Part shown: piece after piece, positions 37,235 to 46,100 of the stretch | How the letters are laid out: each line of letters begins with the position of its first letter | Position numbering within the stretch: the stretch's first letter is position 1 | Origin: Cyanobacteria bacterium FACHB-502 | GTDB lineage: Bacteria > Cyanobacteriota > Cyanobacteriia > Elainellales > Elainellaceae | NCBI GenBank assembly: GCA_014695325.1 | Contig: JACJNZ010000039.1 | Location: forward strand, 744,001-808,000 | Direction of reading: 5' to 3' | DNA: 64,000 nt | The notes under the pieces: model-generated | Database searches by the model: none | Told to the model about the DNA's origin: nothing | Seen by the model: the letters and a program-made list of their open reading frames with translations, nothing else | Made by a program: the position numbers and the translations under genes

Positions 37235-38251
37235 CTAAATTGAGTAGTAGAGCGGAAACGCCTTTGCTTCCTTGGGCTTCACATACACGCGCTGACTGGG
37301 AGCAAGGTTTAATTCATCAAATCGTTCTCGCGTCAAGTGAGCCGTGACAACTTGTCCATCATCAAGGGTTAGCTCTGCCTGAATCTCCCAACCCAGATGA
37401 ATAATGCGGCTGACTCGTGCAGGCGTAGAAGTGCCGTTTGGATTCACGTCGATCAAAACATCTTGAGGACGTAAAAAGACTTCGGGATGAGGAGAGTCAA
37501 AGCCGTTCGCTGCAAAAATGCGGGAGGTGCTGGGCAGCACGTTGACCGGACCAATAAAGCTCATGACAAATGCAGAAGCCGGATGGTCGTAGATTTGGGC
37601 AGGCGTACCAACCTGCTCAACTTTGCCCTCGTTCATCACCACAATTTCATCAGAAACTTCCATCGCTTCTTCCTGATCGTGGGTTACAAAAACTGTTGTG
37701 ACGTGAACTTCATCGTGCAGACGGCGCAGCCATACCCGCAGATCCTTTCGCACCCGTGCATCCAGTGCGCCAAACGGCTCATCTAGCAGCAGAACTTTTG
37801 GTTCAACCGCTAGTGCCCGTGCCAGAGCGACCCGCTGCCGCTGCCCCCCGGAAAGCTGACTGGGATACCGATCGCCCAATCCGCTCAACTGCACTAGATC
37901 AAGCAATTCTTCAACGCGATGCTTAATCTTCGCCTTAGGATACTTTTGAATCTCCAATCCGAAGGCGATATTCTTGCGGACGGTCATATGCTTAAACAGG
38001 GCATAGTGCTGGAACACAAAGCCAATATTGCGCTCCTGCACCGTTTGGTAAGTGGCATCCCGACCTGTGAGAAAAACTCGCCCGGAGTCGGGCATTTCCA
38101 AACCTGCGATCAACCGGAGCAGCGTTGACTTCCCGGAACCCGAAGGACCTAGCAGAGCAACCAGCGAGCCAGTTTTGATTTCCAGACTCACTTCCGTGAC
38201 TGCCTGAAAGTCACCGAATCCTTTGGATACCTTTTCAACAACAATTCCCAC
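37235..38251 (-). CDS. cysA: Sulfate/thiosulfate-type ABC transporter ATPase (CysA-like)
   Basis: 338 residues, starting at GTG with AGAGG nine bases upstream. The ATPase domain has Walker [10 protein letters not shown], signature LSGGQRQR, Walker B VLLLDEP and the switch histidine in [10 protein letters not shown]-terminal TOBE-like regulatory domain (about 240-335) follows, with FLRPQDVLI. The segment [13 protein letters not shown] matches CysA proteins. The usual partner genes (sbpA, cysT, cysW) are absent, so it is an orphan at this locus. It could serve sulfate or another anion; CysA is the best reading by sequence. The binding-protein gene downstream belongs to a different transporter class. 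Confidence 0.85.
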   Translation of the reverse strand: MGIVVEKVSKGFGDFQAVTEVSLEIKTGSLVALLGPSGSGKSTLLRLIAGLEMPDSGRVFLTGRDATYQTVQERNIGFVFQHYALFKHMTVRKNIAFGLEIQKYPKAKIKHRVEELLDLVQLSGLGDRYPSQLSGGQRQRVALARALAVEPKVLLLDEPFGALDARVRKDLRVWLRRLHDEVHVTTVFVTHDQEEAMEVSDEIVVMNEGKVEQVGTPAQIYDHPASAFVMSFIGPVNVLPSTSRIFAANGFDSPHPEVFLRPQDVLIDVNPNGTSTPARVSRIIHLGWEIQAELTLDDGQVVTAHLTRERFDELNLAPSQRVYVKPKEAKAFPLYYSI

Positions 38252-38728
38252 GACAACTGACCTCTGTTATGAAATTGGGGGAGAGCAATCCAGAAACAAT
38301 CCAGCAAACAAACAATCCAGCAAAATAATTAAGCAATCAATGCCTGTCCGACGATCGCACTGCTTTTGATTCGAACCGACCAGCACCAGGCTCGACCCAT
38401 TCAGCCCGCTCAGATTCAGGACAATGCACCACAATGAAATGCACCACAGTGAACTGTTATTTAACTGTTATTTATTATATTAATTCCCACTTTATCGCTG
38501 TACTTACTGTAGTTTTTATAGCACGTCTGACTGACCATACTGCGATTTTTCTGAAATGCTTGCGTGGCTAAAGCCGATCGCCTCTTAAGGACACCCTCAG
38601 GACACCCTGAGGCACCTTCGAACGATGACTGTCTACAGCTGTTTCCCCATCGTGAAGTCATATGTAAAGTTCTGTAAAGGGTAAAAGACTGTTTATCATA
38701 AGGTAAAAGCACCCTCCTGCCTGAATCA
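38252..38728. other. Intergenic region rich in short duplications
   Basis: Divergent spacer between cysA and the M20 gene. It contains three near copies of ACAATCCAGCAAA (about 38284-38324), two of AATGCACCACAATGA (about 38423 and 38438) and a perfect 11-bp tandem AACTGTTATTT (38452-38462, 38463-38473). The leftward open frame 38461-38712 has no protein-like character and is rejected. Confidence 0.6.
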
Positions 38729-39904
38729 ATGCTTAGCCGGATTAAAGATATCGCCGATCGCCTTGCTCCTCGCTTGATTGAAATTCGTCGGCATCTGCAT
38801 AGCCATCCAGAGCTAAGCGGTCAGGAGTATCAGACAGCAGCTTATGCGGCAGGAGTTCTGTCTTCCTGCGGGCTGCACGTTCAGGAACTGGTCGGCAAAA
38901 CGGGCGTTGTGGGTCACTTAAGCGGAGATGGAACCGATTCTCGTTTGCTGGGAATTCGGGCAGATATGGATGCCCTGCCGATTCAGGAGCGAACCGGACT
39001 GGAATTTGCTTCCCATCAACCCGGAATTATGCACGCCTGCGGTCATGATGTCCATACCACGGTGGGACTGGGCACGGCGATGATTTTGTCCCAGCTTGGG
39101 CAACTGCTTCCCGGCACGATTCGCTTTTTGTTTCAGCCTGCCGAAGAAACTGCTCAAGGCGCAAGCTGGATGATTCGCGATCGCGTGATGGAAGATATTG
39201 ACGCGATTCTGGCAACTCATGTATTTCCGACGATTCCCGGCGGTTCGATTGGCATTCGCTATGGCGCACTCACGGCGGCAGCAGACGATCTGGAAATTAC
39301 CATTGTTGGCGAATCTGGACATGGGGCGCGTCCGCACGAGGCGATCGATGCGATTTGGATTGCGTCTCAAGTCATCACGAGCTTACAACAGGCAATCAGC
39401 CGTACCCAAAATCCGCTGCGTCCCGTGGTGCTGACGATCGGACAAATTAACGGCGGACGTGCACCCAATGTGATTGCAGATCAGGTACGCTTGCTGGGAA
39501 CGGTTCGATCGCTTCATCCCGAAACCAGTGCTGCGTTACCAAGCTGGATCGAGGGCATTGTGTCACATGTGTGTCAGACGTACGGAGCAAAATATGAAAT
39601 AAGCTACCGTCACGGCGTTCCCTCGGTGCAAAACGACCCTTACCTGACCAAAATCGTCGAGGACGCCGCTCAGGAAGCTTGGGGCAGCGATCGAGTGCAG
39701 CTTTTAATGGAGCCGTCACTAGGAGCAGAAGATTTCGCGCTCTATCTGAACCACGCGCCTGGCACAATGTTTCGACTGGGAGTTGGCTTTGCCGATCGCA
39801 CTAATTACCCCCTGCATCACCCGCAGTTTCAGGTCAACGAAGCGGCGATCGTCACTGGGGTTGTCACGATGGCGTATGCGGCTTACAAATATTGGTACGA
39901 GTGA
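38729..39904 (+). CDS. M20-family amidohydrolase
   Basis: 391 residues, a zinc-dependent aminoacylase or hippurate hydrolase-like enzyme that cleaves N-acyl amino acids or amides. Metal-binding segments are GIRADMDALPIQE (about 74-86), MHACGHDVHTTVGL (about 101-114), FQPAEETAQGA (about 136-146, catalytic Glu pair) and GAEDFALYL near residue 333. The dimerisation lid domain lies at about 180-290. No signal peptide. It is next to peptide-type transporter genes on both sides, which would suit scavenging of peptides or acylated amino acids, but it is not in an operon with them. Confidence 0.93.
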   Translation: MLSRIKDIADRLAPRLIEIRRHLHSHPELSGQEYQTAAYAAGVLSSCGLHVQELVGKTGVVGHLSGDGTDSRLLGIRADMDALPIQERTGLEFASHQPGIMHACGHDVHTTVGLGTAMILSQLGQLLPGTIRFLFQPAEETAQGASWMIRDRVMEDIDAILATHVFPTIPGGSIGIRYGALTAAADDLEITIVGESGHGARPHEAIDAIWIASQVITSLQQAISRTQNPLRPVVLTIGQINGGRAPNVIADQVRLLGTVRSLHPETSAALPSWIEGIVSHVCQTYGAKYEISYRHGVPSVQNDPYLTKIVEDAAQEAWGSDRVQLLMEPSLGAEDFALYLNHAPGTMFRLGVGFADRTNYPLHHPQFQVNEAAIVTGVVTMAYAAYKYWYE

Positions 39905-40037
39905 TGATTTGCGCGGATATTTGGTGCGGAGATTTTTGTGCCAGTAGATTTGTGCCGATATAAATGCCGCGCTAGATAGACGATCGCTCCCAGATGCCCC
40001 TGCTAAATTGGTTTGAACTGTTTACCCTTCAGTCACT

Positions 40038-40292
40038 ATGGCTGCATCCCAACCCCTTACCGGAATTGAACTGATTGACTGCGCTAAAGCAAACGCAGAG
40101 CAGGGCGTTACGGTGGCTGCTGAGCTTTGCGGCTACGGCCAAAACATTTCTCGCTTTCAACAGTCATTGGAGCAAGCCTGTCGTCAAATCGGCGTAGAAA
40201 TTTCTTCTTTAAGCGATCTAATCACCGATCAGCAGACGGTTATCCAAACGGGAGGCATTGAAGTTGCTCCTGACACGCCAGACGAGCTGTAA
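40038..40292 (+). CDS. Small conserved-looking protein, unknown function
   Basis: 84 residues, ATG start, no signal or membrane helix. The N-terminal half is alpha-helical and Cys-containing (ELIDCAKANAEQGV, AAELCGYG, SLEQACRQIGVEI; three cysteines). The C-terminal is acidic (EVAPDTPDEL). The pattern looks like a real short protein, and I have a weak recollection of similar short cyanobacterial proteins. It has its own position between the M20 gene and the DppC-type permease, 250 bp from the latter. Confidence 0.65.
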   Translation: MAASQPLTGIELIDCAKANAEQGVTVAAELCGYGQNISRFQQSLEQACRQIGVEISSLSDLITDQQTVIQTGGIEVAPDTPDEL

Positions 40293-40384
40293 TTCGATCG
40301 ATTTCAGTGGGGATTAGAGTCTGATTAGCGTCTATTCAGGCGAGGGCAGAACGAATCAAGACGAGTCAAGACGAGCCAAGAAGC

Positions 40385-40399
40385 GGTTAGCAGCTAACC
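40385..40399. repeat. 15-bp dyad upstream of DppC-type gene
   Basis: GGTTAGC-A-GCTAACC is a perfect palindrome around a single base, about 147 bp before the start at 40546. A preceding stretch has the triplicated phrase CAAGACGAG. It could be an operator; there is no T-run. Confidence 0.4.
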
Positions 40400-40545
40400 A
40401 CAGCGATCGAAAGTCTTGTCGCAATTGAGATCGAAGCAGAAATTGCAGCGAGATAAGGGACAATACGGAATACTGCGGTTGCTTCGCAGTTCCCCCAAGG
40501 GGTAATCTTCCTGCTCTCTATCCTGATTGGATCGCGCCAAGTGTC

Positions 40546-41424
40546 ATGACTCTAACCAAATCCCGCCGCTTTGGCCTGCGGTTATCCCAGTATCCGCGCC
40601 TGTCGATTCAGCTTATGGCGATCGGGCTGGTGATTACGCTGGCGTTTATTTTGGCAGCTTTGTTCGCGCCGCTTTTGCAATCCTGGGGCTGGCTGCAAAA
40701 CCCACTAGAAGGGCTGACAAATCCGACTCATCAGGCTCCTTCGGCAGCACACTGGTTTGGCACATCGCGGCAGGGCTATGATGTGTTTTCGCGAACGCTG
40801 TTTGGCACTCAGGCGGCGTTGCAGGTGGTGGTGCTGGCAACCTTGCTGAGTCTGCTCATTGGTGTGCCATTGGGTATGGTGAGCGGCTATCTGGGCGGCA
40901 GGCTCGATCGCACACTGCTATTTTTAATGGATACAATCTACACCCTGCCTGGATTATTGCTCTCGGTGACGCTGGCGTTTGTGGTTGGGCGGGGCGTATG
41001 GAATGCGGCGATCGCCCTCAGCATTGCCTATGTGCCGCAATATTACCGAGTGGTGCGAAATCATACGGTTAGCGTCAAAACAGAACTGTTTATTGAAGCA
41101 GCCCGATCGATGGGGGCTTCGACCTGGCGGGTGCTGACGCGCTATTTGTTTCTCAACGTGATTCAAAGTGTTCCGGTGCTGTTTACGCTCAATGCGGCAG
41201 ATGCAGTACTGGTGCTGGGCGGCTTAGGCTTCCTGGGCTTGGGCTTGCCCGAAGATATACCCGAATGGGGGCGTGATTTGCAGCAGGCGTTAGATGCCCT
41301 GCCCACCGGAATTTGGTGGACGGCTCTGTTTCCGGGACTGGCGTTGACGCTGCTGGTGGTTGGCTTGTCGCTGCTGGGGGAAGGATTAAACGAACTGATT
41401 GACCCACGATCGCGTCAGGAATAG
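40546..41424 (+). CDS. Peptide/nickel-type ABC transporter permease (DppC-like)
   Basis: 292 residues. After a first helix (about 20-42), a periplasmic loop contains HWFGTSRQGYDVFSRTLFGTQ (about 66-86), the DppC/OppC signature. Five more helices follow, with the EAA loop IEAARSMGASTWRVLTRYLFLNV (about 182-204). It should pair with a DppB-type subunit; the one at 34138 is 5 kb away on the opposite strand. The next gene, a ROK kinase, starts 9 bp after its stop, so they are co-transcribed. This pairing is unusual and may mean the transported solute is a sugar or glycoside, though that is only an inference from position. Confidence 0.92.
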   Translation: MTLTKSRRFGLRLSQYPRLSIQLMAIGLVITLAFILAALFAPLLQSWGWLQNPLEGLTNPTHQAPSAAHWFGTSRQGYDVFSRTLFGTQAALQVVVLATLLSLLIGVPLGMVSGYLGGRLDRTLLFLMDTIYTLPGLLLSVTLAFVVGRGVWNAAIALSIAYVPQYYRVVRNHTVSVKTELFIEAARSMGASTWRVLTRYLFLNVIQSVPVLFTLNAADAVLVLGGLGFLGLGLPEDIPEWGRDLQQALDALPTGIWWTALFPGLALTLLVVGLSLLGEGLNELIDPRSRQE

Positions 41425-41433
41425 TACTCTTCT

Positions 41434-42354
41434 ATGAACGTATCCACAGACATTTCCACAGCAGATCAGGTGATCGGTATTGACCTGGGCGGCACGGCAA
41501 TTAAACTCGGTAGATTTGACTGGAAAGGAACTTGTCTTCAGTCGCTTACCGTACCCACTCCTCAGCCTGCCACGCCTGAAGCGGTTTTGCTGGCACTAGT
41601 GGAGGCGATCGAGTCTGTCGATCCCAGTCGTGAGGCGATAGCGATCGGCTTGGGCACACCCGGACCCGCAGACGCAGCCGGACGCATTGCACGAGTGGCA
41701 ATTAATCTAGACGGGTGGCGCGATATTCCTTTAGCCGACTGGCTGGAAGCCAAAACCGATCGTCCCACAATTCTGGCAAACGATGCCAACTGCGCCGGAC
41801 TGGGAGAATTCTGGCTGGGAGCAGGCAAATTATTTCACAACGTCATCATCCTAACGCTGGGAACGGGCGTGGGTGGCGCAATCATTCTGGACGGTAAGCT
41901 GTTTGTGGGTCACGACGGCGCAGCAGGTGAACTGGGGCTAATTACGCTAAACCCCGATGGACCTGAATGCAATAGCGGCAATCGCGGTTCGCTAGAGCAA
42001 TATACTTCGGTGCGGGCAATTCGTCGCCGAACCGGACTAGAACCAGATGAGCTGGGCGCAAGGGCAGCGGCAGGCGATCGATCGGCGATTCAGTTCTGGC
42101 AGGAATACGGGCGCGATTTGGGTGCGGGAATTGCCAGCCTGGTTTATGTTCTCACGCCTCAAGCGGTGATTATTGGGGGTGGGGTGAGTGCCAGCGCAGC
42201 ATTCTTCTTTCCGACGATCGAGGCAGAGCTGGAACGGCGGGTTTTGCCTTCGTCACGGGCAGGGCTTCGGCTCCTTCCGGCAGAATTGGGCAATCAGGCA
42301 GGGATAGTGGGAGCCGCAAAGCTTGCCTGGCAAAAGTACACGGCTAACGCCTGA
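41434..42354 (+). CDS. ROK-family sugar kinase (glucokinase-like)
   Basis: 306 residues. Phosphorylates a hexose, probably glucose, with ATP or polyphosphate. The ATP motif GIDLGGTAIKLG (about 14-25), the catalytic Asp in LANDANCAGLGEFWLGAG (about 113-130) and GTGVGGAIIL are intact. The ROK zinc site is not. The usual ExGH histidine is replaced in E166-L-G-L169, and CxCGxxGCxE reads C179-N-S-G-N-R-G-S-L-E, so two of three cysteines are serine. It is therefore expected to be zinc-free. It follows the DppC-type permease by 9 bp. Confidence 0.9.
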   Translation: MNVSTDISTADQVIGIDLGGTAIKLGRFDWKGTCLQSLTVPTPQPATPEAVLLALVEAIESVDPSREAIAIGLGTPGPADAAGRIARVAINLDGWRDIPLADWLEAKTDRPTILANDANCAGLGEFWLGAGKLFHNVIILTLGTGVGGAIILDGKLFVGHDGAAGELGLITLNPDGPECNSGNRGSLEQYTSVRAIRRRTGLEPDELGARAAAGDRSAIQFWQEYGRDLGAGIASLVYVLTPQAVIIGGGVSASAAFFFPTIEAELERRVLPSSRAGLRLLPAELGNQAGIVGAAKLAWQKYTANA

Positions 42355-42453
42355 TCAGGGGCGATCGAGTAGGATGACAGTGACGCAGAGGACAGTCATG
42401 CAACTGCAACCTTTCACCGCTCACCCTGCACCGGGAACTGCAACCCCTCGCCC

Positions 42454-43107
42454 ATGAATCGATCGCTCACGAACTATCAAATCAAGCTGCTAGCAGCCCT
42501 GCTCATGGTGATTGATCACGTCGGCGTGGTCTTTTTCCCGGGCGTGGATATCCTCAGGTTTATCGGTCGATATAGCTTTCCATTATTTTGCTGGCTGCTG
42601 GTGCAGGGCGAGGCACACACGCGCAACTTTTGGAAATACTTGCTGCGGCTCCTGGTAATGGCAGTACTGACTCAGCCTTTATACAATCTGGTGCTGCTGA
42701 ACGGCGCAAACGACCAGTGGAATATTTTGTTTACCCTGGCGATTGGCTTAGTTTGCCTGCGAGTCGCTAGATTAAACCCGTATCTCCAGATTCCCTGCTG
42801 GATTGGGGGAGCCGCTCTAGCACACGCAATTCCGGTAGACTACAGCTTTTATGGCATTGGGCTAATCGCCCTGATTCGATACTTTGAGCCAACCGCTCGC
42901 TGGTGGACAGCCTGGCTGCTGCTTCATTTTGGGCTGGTGCTGGTTGAGCCAAGTTGGGGAATTGCTCAGGTTCCGGCGATCGCAGCCCCCGTCTTCTTCG
43001 TAATGGCAAGCAGTCAGCAGGGTAAACGCGCCCGCTGGTTTTACTGGTTTTATCCGGGGCACATGGTTGCTCTGTATGCCATACAGCAAACGCTGAGCCG
43101 CTATTAA
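42454..43107 (+). CDS. TraX-family membrane protein
   Basis: 217 residues, with six or seven hydrophobic helices. The N-terminus LLAALLMVIDHVGVVFFPG with conserved Asp-His, followed by RFIGRYSFPLFCWLLVQG, is typical of the TraX family. That family was named after the F-pilin acetylase but is widespread on chromosomes as integral membrane acyltransferase-like proteins. No conjugation genes are nearby, so a role in plasmid transfer is not implied. It converges on hmpE with a 10-bp gap. The substrate is unknown. Confidence 0.88.
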   Translation: MNRSLTNYQIKLLAALLMVIDHVGVVFFPGVDILRFIGRYSFPLFCWLLVQGEAHTRNFWKYLLRLLVMAVLTQPLYNLVLLNGANDQWNILFTLAIGLVCLRVARLNPYLQIPCWIGGAALAHAIPVDYSFYGIGLIALIRYFEPTARWWTAWLLLHFGLVLVEPSWGIAQVPAIAAPVFFVMASSQQGKRARWFYWFYPGHMVALYAIQQTLSRY

Positions 43108-43117
43108 TCGATCGTGT

Positions 43118-46100
43118 TCAGGTTGCGGTGCTGGTCGAATTTCCATTGACTAACACTTCCCCACGCAGCATTCGCTGAGCCGCATCGAGCAGAACTTCTT
43201 CGAGATAGGGCTTGGTAAAGTAGCCTTTTGCACCAAGCTGAATTGCCATTTGCTTATGGCGATCGGCTCCTCTAGAAGTCAGCATTGCGATCGGCAGTTC
43301 GCACAAATGAGGGTCTTTCTGAAGCCGCGAGAGCAGTTCTAGTCCGTCCATGCGGGGCATTTCGATGTCGCAGAACACTAAACTACAGGGCAACCCAGCT
43401 CGCAGTTTTTCCCAGGCTTCCTGACCGTCACGGGCTTGCTCAACGCGATAGCCTACTTTGTTAAAGGTCATCGACAGCAGTTCGCGGACAGTAATCGAGT
43501 CATCCACAATCAAAACGGTTGGCTCAGCCTTAGTGCTTTCCTCGACGATCGGCCCTCGCTCTCGCTCCCAGAGGGTCGTGCCTGCTTCACGGCGGATACG
43601 TCCCTGCCAGAGGTCGATTAACTCCAGAACATCGGCGATCGGCATAATCCGTCCATCTCCCAGCACTGTCGCTCCGGCAACCCCGATCGGTTTGGGCACT
43701 GGACCTTCGAGCTGCTTGATTACAATTTCCTGTTCGCCCAGCACTTGATCCACCTGGAGCGCGAGCAATGTTCCGGCACTACGCAGCACAACGATCGAAA
43801 CCATATCGTCTTCCTGATTTCCACCGTAAACGCTGCCTCGTCCTAGAATGCGGTTATAGCGCAGCAAATCTGAAAGCGGCTGTAACGGCAGCACCATATC
43901 GCGCCAGGGGACGTAGGAAGCTCCCTGATCGTCGGTCTGAAGACGATCTTTAGGAACGTCAAACATATCTTCAATGCCATCCATCGGGAAGGCGATCCGG
44001 GCACGATTGCTAATGCAGCACAAAGCTTTTGAGATGCTGAGCGTCAGCGGCAGACGAATCGTAAACGTCGTGCCTTTGCCGATCGCCGAGTCGATCGTGA
44101 TTGAACCGCGAATCTCACTCAGGTTGTTTCGCACCACATCCAACCCCACGCCTCGCCCACGCAGATCATCGGCTTGATCGACGGTACTAAAGCCATGCTG
44201 AAACAACAGGTCGTAGATTTCCAGGCGAGATAAGTCTCTCGCTTCTGCTGGCGTAATCAGTCCTCGTTCCAGAGCTTTTGCCTTCACCCCTTCAGGATTG
44301 ATGCCCGCTCCGTCATCGCTGACTGAAATAATCGTCTGGTTTCCCTGGTGGAATGCCCGAACCATAATACGCCCAGTGGGTGATTTTCCGGCAGCGATTC
44401 GTTCTTCCGGGGTTTCGATGCCATGGGCGATCGCATTATTAACCAGATGCGTCATCGGATCGCTGAGCTGTTCAACGATCATTTTATCAATCAGCGTTTC
44501 GCGCCCTTCGATCACTAGCTCTGCCTGCTTGCCATATTTCAACGAATTATCCCGCACTCCCCGCGGCAGCCGATCAACAGTCTGAGCAAAGGGAACCATT
44601 CGCGATCGCGTCAGCCCTTCCTGAAGTTGAGTGGTAATCTGGCGGAAATTGCGCGTCACCTGGTCGCTTTCCTCAACCACAAAGTCAATATCCGAAGAAG
44701 CTTCCCGCACCCGGACAATGAGTTCAATCATTTCCTGCGACAGCGTATGGAAAGGCGAAAACTGGTCGATCTCCAGCGCATCAAAATTAACCCCGATCGC
44801 ATGACTAGTTTGCGAAGGAGCCGACCCTGTTCCAGTTGCAGAATAGCCGCGACGACTGCTGAGCAATGACCGTTCTAGCAGCGATCGTTCATACAAATCG
44901 CGCATCCGCTGTCCGACATCGCTGAGCTGCTGTACCTGATACAGCAAATTGTCGAGAAACTGCCGCAATCGCTCCTGTGCCTGCTCCAGTCCATTGCGGT
45001 TGACCACCATTTCCCCAACGAGGTTATTAAGGTTGTCGAGGTGCTTTACCGAAACACGCATCGTTTGCTCTTTCAGCACATTGCGGCGGTTCGGTCGGCG
45101 GTTCGCAGTGCTGGCTGTCTTTCGCACCAGAGAAGACCCGACCCCCAACACCTGATCCACGTTCTCAATTAACGCTTCGAGATCGCCAAACTCATCTTCA
45201 GCAGGCAATCGAGCGATCGGCAGGTTGGAAATGGGCACATCCACTTCAGGCGGAGCAGTGAACGACTTATCCTCAAGCAAAGCCTCCAGATCGGCAAATT
45301 CGTCTGCGTTTTGTGCACCGGAATCCTCTAAGCGAGAAATCGGGGCAGTCATCGGAGCAGCCATCGGACTATCGTCAAGGTCTTGATCGAGCAGGGCTTC
45401 TAAATCAGCAAACTCATCCTCAACGAGGCGATCTGAAACTGAAAGGTCTGAAATATCACTGAGAACGTCGCCAGGATTGCTTTCATTGCCGTCAACCGCT
45501 AAGGGTTCGACTTCGATCGCGGCTTCTGCCCAAGCCCAGTCGGAGGGCGGCATTTCCTCTGCTGCCAGCAGTGCTTCTAGATCATCAAAATTTTCTTCGA
45601 TATTTTCTTCGATCGCATTCCCATCAGCTTCTACCAGGGTGCTGTCGAAGAGGTTAGGCAAAGAAGCCGAATCAATCTCCTGGTGAAATTGCGGCTGCTC
45701 ATCTGGCTGCTCGTCTAGCGTTTCAACCAATCGCTCTATTTCTGTCGGGCTAAGATCAAATTCTGAGTCTTCCTGCTCCAGGCTAAACATCTCAGGCAGC
45801 TCAGCAGATCCTTCAGAGAAGACTTCAGAAGAGGTCAAATCACCCGCTACGAGTGCCGCCAAATCTTCGCCTTCTAGCTCTTCGTTTTCTAGTTCTTCGC
45901 CTTCTAGCTCTTCGTTTTCTATCAGTTCAGCCAAATCTAGCCCAGCCAAATTCAGTTCCGCCAAGCCAGACGAATCGTCTGGATCCAACCAAAGATCGGT
46001 GGAGACTTCCGCATCAAAAGGTGGATCTTCAGACTGAAGCAGCTCCTCAGGCTGGATAGAAGGCGGCGTATTTTCCCAAAATAAATCTGCAAAGCCGTCG

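Noticed and set aside
38461-38712. 83-residue leftward ORF before the M20 gene
   Set aside because: It is built on short duplicated non-coding sequence with random composition.
42454-43107. TraX-like gene as a sign of a conjugative element
   Set aside because: TraX-family proteins are common on chromosomes, and no relaxase, pilus-transfer or integrase genes are present.
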